A stretch of 64,000 nt of DNA from Methylovulum miyakonense HT12 (GTDB lineage: Bacteria > Pseudomonadota > Gammaproteobacteria > Methylococcales > Methylomonadaceae), in assembly GCF_000384075.1 (NCBI RefSeq), contig NZ_KB913025.1, positions 124,220 to 188,219 on the forward strand, written 5' to 3'. The translations under genes and the position numbers were made by a program. This document shows, in pieces, positions 58,126 to 64,000 of this stretch (the stretch's first letter is position 1; every line of letters starts with the position of its first letter). Below the pieces are notes generated by a model, which saw nothing but the letters and a program-made list of their open reading frames with translations, ran no database searches and was not told the DNA's origin.

Positions 58126-58752
58126 ATGCCCATGAGCCATCCAAGCATCTTCATTTCTGCCGTCAGCACAGAATTACATACTGCCCGTCAATTTGTAGCC
58201 GCCACCGTCCACTCGCTGGGCTTTGAACCGGTATGGCAAGAAGCCATCCCTAACGCGCCTGACGAATTCCGGCAAATGTTACAGGACAAAATCGACGCCT
58301 GCGAAGGTTTGGTGCAAATCGCAGGAAAAGCCTACGGCATCGGGATAACGGACGTGGACAGCAAATTCGGCCCCGTCTCCTACACCCAGCTTGAATTCCT
58401 ATACGCGCACGGCCAAAACAAAAAAACCTGGCTTATTATCGTAGGTGACGAGTGCCAGCGGGACTTGCCAGTCGCCCAGCTCGACCTACCCAGTGACCCA
58501 GACTATCCCGACCCCTTAGGCTATCAAGCCGGGCTGCGTCAATTGCAGCAAGACTACCTTACCCGTCTCAAGGCAGAAAACCCTCTGTGCCATATCGCCA
58601 ACAACGATACCGAATTACAAAATGCCCTCCTGGAATTGCGTGAGGAGCTGGAGGAATTCCGTGACATCGCCGAACGCGAACAAAAATTGCGTTTTGCATT
58701 AATCTTCGCCATTTTTTGTAGCTTGATCGTACTGGGCATTGGTTTTTTGTAA
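58126..58752 (+). CDS. DUF4062 protein with a C-terminal membrane anchor
   Basis: 208 aa. The N-terminal DUF4062 domain is clear: SIFISAVSTELHTARQFVAATVHSLGFEPV, a TIR-like alpha/beta fold, then GLVQIAGKAYGIG and SYTQLEFLYAHG. In known proteins this domain caps STAND NTPases or effectors. Here it is followed by a coiled-coil helix (LELREELEEFRDIAEREQKLR) and a single membrane helix LRFALIFAIFCSLIVLGIGFL, so the domain faces the cytoplasm. No partner ATPase or effector is adjacent. ATG 58126 and 58132 are both possible starts. Function unknown. Confidence 0.8.
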   Translation: MPMSHPSIFISAVSTELHTARQFVAATVHSLGFEPVWQEAIPNAPDEFRQMLQDKIDACEGLVQIAGKAYGIGITDVDSKFGPVSYTQLEFLYAHGQNKKTWLIIVGDECQRDLPVAQLDLPSDPDYPDPLGYQAGLRQLQQDYLTRLKAENPLCHIANNDTELQNALLELREELEEFRDIAEREQKLRFALIFAIFCSLIVLGIGFL

Positions 58753-58911
58753 GCTCACCAACAACTGGACAACGGCCCTGAAACAAGCAACACCCCACCC
58801 TTTGATACAATGCCCCGCCCCTAACTCTCGGGCATCGTCAATCCAGCCAGGATGCCGGGCCATGAACCCTACCCGGCCTTATAATCGGCTTATTTTTCAC
58901 CAGGACTGGCT

Positions 58912-60177
58912 ATGACCCCCCATACACACCATCACCCCCAAGCACCCAACCGCCAAACCCTGTACGTCGCCATCGCCCTGGTTTTAGGCGTCGCGTTGGG
59001 TGAAGCGCTGAACCTGACGCTAGGCGGGGTAGGACAGCACGACCCACTGCTTGCCCAGATCGTCGCCGTGCTCAACATGCTGACGGATGTGTTCCTGCGT
59101 TTAGTGAAAATGATCATCGCGCCGCTGGTGTTCGCCACGCTGGTGGTGGGCATGGCGAAAATGGGCGACATCCATACCGTCGGGCGCATCGGCCTTAAAG
59201 CCATGCTGTGGTTTTTTTCGGCCTCCATCGCCAGCCTGCTTTTGGGCATGTTGCTGGTGAATGTCTTTGAACCGGGCAATTCCCTGCATATCCCCTTACC
59301 GCCTACCGATGCGGCTAGCGGCTTGCCGAACGTCAAACCGACGCTGAGCAATTTTGTCGCCCATATCTTCCCGAAAAGCATCTTTGAAGCCATGTCCGCC
59401 AACGAAATTTTGCAAATCGTCGTGTTCTCGATGTTCTTCGGCATCGCCTGCGCGTCCTTGGGCGAACTGGCGCATCCTTTCGTCAAATTGCTGGATTCGC
59501 TGGCGCACATCATGCTCAAAGTCACCAGCTACGTCATGCACTACGCCCCTGTGGCGGTGTTTTCGGCAATGGCCTCGGTGATCGCCCAACAAGGCATCGG
59601 CGTGTTGCTGTCTTACGGCAAATTTATCGGCGAGTTCTATTTTGGCCTGTTGTTGCTGTGCAGCTTGCTGGGCGGCTTCGCTTGCCTGTTTTTGGGGAGG
59701 CGGATGTTGTCGCTGATCCGCCATATCCGCGAACCCATGCTCTTGGCCTTCGGCACCGCCAGCAGCGAAAGCGCATACCCTAAATTGTTGCAGCAATTGG
59801 AACGTTTCGGCTGTGATGAAAAAGTCTGCGGGCTGGTGTTGCCGCTAGGCTATTCGTTCAACCTAGACGGTAGCATGATGTACATGACCTTCGCCGTGCT
59901 GTTCATCGCCCAAGCTTACGGCATCGACATGCCCCTGGCAGACCAATTGCTGATGCTCTTGGTGTTGCTGTTCACCAGCAAAGGCGTGGCGGGCGTGCCC
60001 AGGGCCTCGTTGATCGTCATTTCCGCCACCTTGTCCATGTTCAAAATCCCTGAAGCGGGTTTGCTGTTGCTGCTGGGCATAGACCAAGTGCTGGACATGG
60101 GCCGCAGCGCGACCAATGTGTATGGCAACAGCATCGCCTCGGCATTGGTTAGCCGTTGGGAGAAGGCGTTGCGGTAA
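58912..60177 (+). CDS. Dicarboxylate/amino acid:cation symporter (DAACS family)
   Basis: 421 aa, eight or more membrane helices. MIIAPLVFATLVVGMAKMGD, FGTASSESAYPKLLQQLERFG (serine-rich hairpin), VLPLGYSFNLDGSMMYMTFAVLFIAQAYG (the N-L-D-G substrate/ion site) and FTSKGVAGVPRASLIVI are the GltPh-type signatures. Takes up C4-dicarboxylates or glutamate with H+ or Na+; the substrate cannot be set from sequence. Single gene. Confidence 0.93.
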   Translation: MTPHTHHHPQAPNRQTLYVAIALVLGVALGEALNLTLGGVGQHDPLLAQIVAVLNMLTDVFLRLVKMIIAPLVFATLVVGMAKMGDIHTVGRIGLKAMLWFFSASIASLLLGMLLVNVFEPGNSLHIPLPPTDAASGLPNVKPTLSNFVAHIFPKSIFEAMSANEILQIVVFSMFFGIACASLGELAHPFVKLLDSLAHIMLKVTSYVMHYAPVAVFSAMASVIAQQGIGVLLSYGKFIGEFYFGLLLLCSLLGGFACLFLGRRMLSLIRHIREPMLLAFGTASSESAYPKLLQQLERFGCDEKVCGLVLPLGYSFNLDGSMMYMTFAVLFIAQAYGIDMPLADQLLMLLVLLFTSKGVAGVPRASLIVISATLSMFKIPEAGLLLLLGIDQVLDMGRSATNVYGNSIASALVSRWEKALR

Positions 60178-60409
60178 ATAATTGCCTCATATGCCAGCGG
60201 CCAATGTGGTGGGCAAAAAAGCGTGACCCACCCTACTAAACTGGCTTACCGCGAACTTCTGGCTGGCAATTGGCAAAATTGTTTCATACCCATTCCTTAG
60301 CCTTAAAGAATCAGGCTTTGTGCATTTGCTACAGAATGCCGGATATTTCACTTTTACGCTAAACTATTGCCCTGTCTTAAATCACACCTTATTTGAATCC
60401 TTATCAATC

Positions 60410-61591
60410 ATGACCGACATCAACTGGAACGACTACTCCCTAGAAACCCAAGCCATACGCGCCGGACATCAACGCACGCAGGAAGACGAACACAGCATCG
60501 CGATTTTCCCCACTTCCAGCTATGTGTTCGCCAGTGCGGAAGAAGCGGCCTTGCGCTTTTCCGGCAAAAAACCCGGCAATATTTACTCGCGTTTCACTAA
60601 CCCCACCGTCCGCGCCTTCCAGGAACGCCTGGCGTTGATGGAGCAGGGCGAACGTTGTTTGGCGTTTTCCTCCGGCATGGCGGCGATTATGGCGGTGGGG
60701 ATGAGCTTGTTGAAAACGGGCGACCATATCGTTTGTTCACGCGGCGTATTCGGCAACACGGTGCTAATGTTTGAAAATTATTTTGGCAAATTCGGCGTCA
60801 GCTGTGATTTTGTCGATTTGACCGACACGGCGGCGTGGGCGGCGGCGATCAAACCCAACACGCGGTTTTTATTTTTGGAAACCCCATCCAACCCGTTGAC
60901 GGGCATCGCCGACATTGCCGGACTCGCCGGACTCGCCCATCAAAATGGCAGTTTGTTGGTGGTGGATAATTGCTTCTGCACCCCTGCCCTACAAAAACCT
61001 TTGGCCTTAGGCGCGGATATTGTCGTGCAATCGGCGACCAAGTACATCGACGGGCAAGGCCGTTGTGTCGGTGGCGCGGTGATCGCCAGCGAGGAGATCA
61101 TCGAAAAATCGGTTTACCCGTATTTGCGTACGGGCGGCGCGGCCATGAGCCCGTTCAATGCCTGGGTGTTCCTGTCGGGATTGGAAACCTTGGCGATCCG
61201 CATGAAAGCGCATTGCGACAATGCTTTGGCCTTAGCGCAGTGGCTGGAGGCCCAACCGGGCGTCAGCAAAGTCTATTACCCCGGTTTGGCTTCGCATCCG
61301 CAACATGAGCTTGCCAAACGCCAGCAAAGCCATTTCGGCGGCATCGTCAGTTTTGAAGTGGCAGGTGGTAAAGAAGCGGCGTGGCGGTTGATTGATTCGA
61401 CCCGTTTGCTGTCCATCACCGCGAACCTGGGCGACGTGAAGACCACCATCACCCATCCGGCAACCACCACGCACGGCCGCTTAAGCCCGGAAGCACGGGC
61501 GGCGGCGGGGATTATGGACGGCCTGATCAGGGTTTCGGTAGGCTTGGAGAATATTGAGGATATTAAAGGGGATTTGTTGCGGGGCTTGTAA
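60410..61591 (+). CDS. metZ: O-succinylhomoserine sulfhydrylase
   Basis: 393-aa Cys/Met-metabolism PLP enzyme that makes homocysteine from O-succinylhomoserine and sulfide. ATG at 60410 (MTDINWNDYSLETQAIRAG) is the family start; the ORF reaches 60320. The PLP lysine is in QSATKYIDGQGRCVGG; YSRFTNPTVRAFQERLALME and LFLETPSNPLTGIADI are conserved. Distinguished from MetB only by similarity pattern, so a different sulfhydrylase specificity is possible. Confidence 0.88.
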   Translation: MTDINWNDYSLETQAIRAGHQRTQEDEHSIAIFPTSSYVFASAEEAALRFSGKKPGNIYSRFTNPTVRAFQERLALMEQGERCLAFSSGMAAIMAVGMSLLKTGDHIVCSRGVFGNTVLMFENYFGKFGVSCDFVDLTDTAAWAAAIKPNTRFLFLETPSNPLTGIADIAGLAGLAHQNGSLLVVDNCFCTPALQKPLALGADIVVQSATKYIDGQGRCVGGAVIASEEIIEKSVYPYLRTGGAAMSPFNAWVFLSGLETLAIRMKAHCDNALALAQWLEAQPGVSKVYYPGLASHPQHELAKRQQSHFGGIVSFEVAGGKEAAWRLIDSTRLLSITANLGDVKTTITHPATTTHGRLSPEARAAAGIMDGLIRVSVGLENIEDIKGDLLRGL

Positions 61592-61972
61592 ACATCTGGC
61601 TATGCTAGGGACAGCAAGCCATTTTAGTTTTGGGCAGTGGCCGGTAGGCAAAACGCCCACCTAACATATCGCCGGACAACTAGCCCATCCAGGCCTAACA
61701 GACTTATGGCAAATGCTTCCAAACGGCCATTACCCCCCTATTTTTAGGCTCCCCTTGCGTTAGGTTATACCGGATGATTTAATCAGCACTTCGCTAGGTT
61801 AACGATATAGGGTTTGGAAGCTCAGCATAGCGAAACCCGCACAACCTACTTTGGGCGGCTAGTGGAGCCCCATTAACGCCATCCTGTTTTCAGGAAATCA
61901 AAGGTAGGCAGAATGACCACTGGATAATAATGATTTAATCAAAAATATTAACTTTTACACGAGGATAAATAA
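61592..61972. other. Non-coding stretch before the RTX gene
   Basis: About 380 bp. The first half has no structure I can name; the last 60 bp are AT-rich and presumably hold the RTX promoter. Confidence 0.55.
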
Positions 61973-63562
61973 ATGACGATCAAAATTAAAGTGGGGACGG
62001 CTGGCGTAGACAATTTAATTGGCACGGCGGGCACAGATGCGTTGTTCGGCCTGGGCGGTAACGACATTTTACGTGGCGGCACTGGTGCCGATTGGCTTTC
62101 CGGCGGTACGGGCGACGATATTTTGGAAGGTGGGGCAGGAGCCGATACGCTTCATGGCGGAGCCGGTAACGATACCTACCAATATAAAAATGTCACCGAT
62201 GCCAAAGGTGATGTTATCCAAAGCTTTGTCACGGGTGACCGTATTGATTTTTCAGCACTTGCCGCCCATCATTTTATTGGCAACCAACAATTTAACGGCG
62301 TGGCAGGGGAAATCCGTTATGGCGATGGTGGCGATTTCAATTTAGCCTACTCTCCGGCTTTATCCTATTATCCGACCCGCATTGAAATTGACACCAATGG
62401 CGATGCTGAGGCCGATGTGTCAATACAACTAAAAACTAAGGTCAATTTCATCGAAACAGCGCCGGATTCGGGCCTATTGGTTGTCGCCCCTAATCAAATT
62501 TTAACAGGCACCGACGCTGTAAACGATCCATTAACGGGTGGTTCCGGCAATGACCGCTTATTAGGAAAGGGCGGCAACGACACCTTGATCGGCGGCGAAG
62601 GCAGCGACCATCTTTTCGGTGGTGCCGGCAATGATATTTTAGACGGCGGCTATGGCAAGGATGTTTACATAGGCGGCACTGGCATTGACACTTTCAGGTT
62701 CACTGAAGCCGACGGCATTAAAGGGGACGTCATCACCGACTTTAGTGCTGGCGACCAGCTATTTATCAATATCCAAAACTTCCAATTATGGGGTGACTTT
62801 ATCGGTGACGCCGAGTTTAGCGGTGAAACCGGACAATACCGTTTTATCCAAGGCTCAAGCTTCAGCGGGAATGGGGTTGGCTCCTATCTGTCTTTTGATT
62901 TTGATGGCGATTACCAGGAAGATGCGACTATCCAACTGGCTAATTTCAGCAAAATGCTGCAAGAAACCGGTGCCGGCACCAACAAGTTGGTTGTCGCCAC
63001 AGACCAGACATTCACAGGCACCGGGGCGGCGGACACCAAAACCACTGGCAACGGCAATGACATGTTGAACGGCTTGGCGGGCAACGACAACCTAAACGGG
63101 AGCATGGGCAATGACACCCTGAACGGCGGGGACGGGGATGATACCCTAACCGGAGGCTCAGGCAATGATACCCTTTCCGGCGGGAATGGTAACGATACCT
63201 TAGTGGGCGGTCAAGGTTCTGACATGTTCACAGGCGGTGCCGGTAACGATACCTTCAAGTTTTTATCTATAGATGATTTGCAAAGCCCTGTACAAACTTT
63301 CTATTTCAATGCCCAAGACAGCATCACAGACTTTGGCCTTACCGATAAGATTGACCTTTCAGCCATTGATGCCGTCAGCAATGAAAGCGGCAACCAAGCA
63401 TTCACTTACATTAGCAGCAATCAGTTTAGTGGAGCGGAAGGGGAATTACGTTTTGATTTCACCCTGAATTACCTTTCTGGTGATATTGATGGCGACACCC
63501 AGGCAGATTTTAATATTCAAGTCACCGGCCTGCCACCTTCAGCCATAAACTTAGTCCTTTAA
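61973..63562 (+). CDS. RTX calcium-binding protein with three repeated modules
   Basis: 529 aa, acidic, no N-terminal signal peptide, so type I secretion via a C-terminal signal is expected. RTX nonapeptides (GGxGxDxLx) occur in three blocks: about residues 16-66, 182-228 and 352-425. Each is followed by a ~130-aa module with D.ITDF.AGD/D.IDFSA, F.G..GE.R and a closing acidic loop (DTNGDAEADVSIQL, DFDGDYQEDATIQL, DIDGDTQADFNIQV). The repeats bind Ca2+ outside the cell. No transporter (HlyB/D, TolC) lies in the window. The module order suggests internal triplication. Role: probably an extracellular or S-layer-type protein; no enzymatic domain seen. Confidence 0.9.
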   Translation: MTIKIKVGTAGVDNLIGTAGTDALFGLGGNDILRGGTGADWLSGGTGDDILEGGAGADTLHGGAGNDTYQYKNVTDAKGDVIQSFVTGDRIDFSALAAHHFIGNQQFNGVAGEIRYGDGGDFNLAYSPALSYYPTRIEIDTNGDAEADVSIQLKTKVNFIETAPDSGLLVVAPNQILTGTDAVNDPLTGGSGNDRLLGKGGNDTLIGGEGSDHLFGGAGNDILDGGYGKDVYIGGTGIDTFRFTEADGIKGDVITDFSAGDQLFINIQNFQLWGDFIGDAEFSGETGQYRFIQGSSFSGNGVGSYLSFDFDGDYQEDATIQLANFSKMLQETGAGTNKLVVATDQTFTGTGAADTKTTGNGNDMLNGLAGNDNLNGSMGNDTLNGGDGDDTLTGGSGNDTLSGGNGNDTLVGGQGSDMFTGGAGNDTFKFLSIDDLQSPVQTFYFNAQDSITDFGLTDKIDLSAIDAVSNESGNQAFTYISSNQFSGAEGELRFDFTLNYLSGDIDGDTQADFNIQVTGLPPSAINLVL

Positions 63563-63573
63563 TACGATAAGTC

Positions 63574-63600
63574 CGGGCAACCATCCAGGTTATGGTTGCC
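63574..63600 (+). terminator. Stem-loop after the RTX gene
   Basis: 10-bp arms GGGCAACCAT / ATGGTTGCCC with a 7-nt loop, 12 bp past the stop. No T-tract; could instead belong to the following IS. Confidence 0.5.
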
Positions 63601-63645
63601 CCCTAGTACTCAGTCATTATTGTTATGTCGAGTTACGGCCCCCAT

Positions 63646-64000
63646 ATGATGAGTTTATTCATTACCCCATGGAACTGGCAATTGGCGAAAAAATACATTG
63701 TACGACTGACAGAAGAAGAACGTACTGATTTGGAAAGTTTGATTCATAAAGGCAAAGTGGCTGCCCATAAAAGGCTTCACGCAGAAATCCTGCTCAAGAC
63801 AGATAGTAGTGAATGGGGCGACCCGTGGCTGGATAGTCAAATCAGTGAAGCCTTTGGCATTTCCACACGCACCGTTGAACGAGTCCGGGAACGATGGGTT
63901 CAAGAAGGCTTGGAGTCCGCCTTAAACCGGGCTAAACCGATCCGGGTTAAAAGCCGTGTCATTGACGGCGAAAAGGAAGCGCATCTGCTCGCGTTAGCCT
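63646..64000 (+). CDS. IS630-family transposase (5' part)
   Basis: Open to the window end. The N-terminal helix-turn-helix region is typical: LTEEERTDLESLIHKGKVAAHKRLHAEILLKTD, then ISEAFGISTRTVERVRERWVQEGLESAL. The DDE catalytic part would lie beyond 64000. Start at 63646 or 63649 (ATGATG). The left terminal repeat should be between the RTX gene and this start. Whether the element is intact cannot be judged. Confidence 0.82.
   Translation, partial: MMSLFITPWNWQLAKKYIVRLTEEERTDLESLIHKGKVAAHKRLHAEILLKTDSSEWGDPWLDSQISEAFGISTRTVERVRERWVQEGLESALNRAKPIRVKSRVIDGEKEAHLLALA

Overview
The window looks like a chromosomal piece of a gammaproteobacterium, most likely a methanotroph of the Methylococcales. 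This placement rests on recalled gene order and protein style; no database was searched. The housekeeping blocks have gammaproteobacterial order: carB-greA-yhbY-rlmE-ftsH-glmM-tpiA-secG-tRNA-Leu, csrA with tRNA-Ser/Arg/Asn, rpsP-rimM-trmD-rplS beside ffh and a ypjD-type gene, and tig-clpP-clpX. The TIGR04073-type exosortase-associated protein, the RTX protein and the truncated globin fit such a host.

Layout. 1-8900: core genes ending in tRNA-Leu(GAG) and a terminator. 8970-30150: a 21-kb accessory island bounded by two rho-independent terminators. Its left end is a scrapyard: an hsdM fragment fused to an ISAs1-type transposase tail, then a tyrosine recombinase broken at one site by two hairpin elements. 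Next comes a minus-strand three-gene cassette (DUF262, DUF3696-type ATPase, unrecognised 327-aa protein). A type I restriction-modification operon follows (hsdM, DUF1016 nuclease, HEPT, MNT, hsdS, AlbA/Schlafen-like protein, hsdR). hsdR is frameshifted at a TGGC triplet repeat, and both hsdS and hsdR carry palindromic repeats inside the reading frame. The right part of the island has a Uma2-type protein, two small unknown genes, about 1.2 kb of hairpin-rich non-coding DNA, a small HTH protein and a zinc-ribbon/P-loop replication-type protein.

30150-34400: tRNA-Asn, tRNA-Arg, tRNA-Ser, csrA, a Tex-family gene, a TIGR04073-type secreted protein and a lipoprotein. 34400-45100: a second accessory block with one giant gene (about 2537 aa, several LamG-like domains, base composition unlike its neighbours), a winged-helix-like protein, IS903-like end sequences and a pair of inverted repeats. 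45100-56420: core genes for an outer-membrane protein, rplS/trmD/rimM/rpsP, ffh, ypjD, alr, dnaB, tRNA-Leu(TAG), tig, clpP and clpX. 56490-64000: a SufR-like Fe-S regulator divergent from a truncated haemoglobin, a membrane-tailed DUF4062 protein, a dicarboxylate-type symporter, metZ, a three-module RTX protein and the start of an IS630-type transposase.

How the parts work together. The core segments carry out pyrimidine/arginine precursor synthesis, transcript rescue, rRNA and ribosome maturation, protein export and proteolysis. The 9-30 kb island looks like a defence island on an eroded integrative element: hsdR is out of frame and the recombinase is dead, while the methylase and accessory genes remain open. 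The least explained units are the DUF262/ATPase/327-aa cassette and the giant LamG gene with its repeats.
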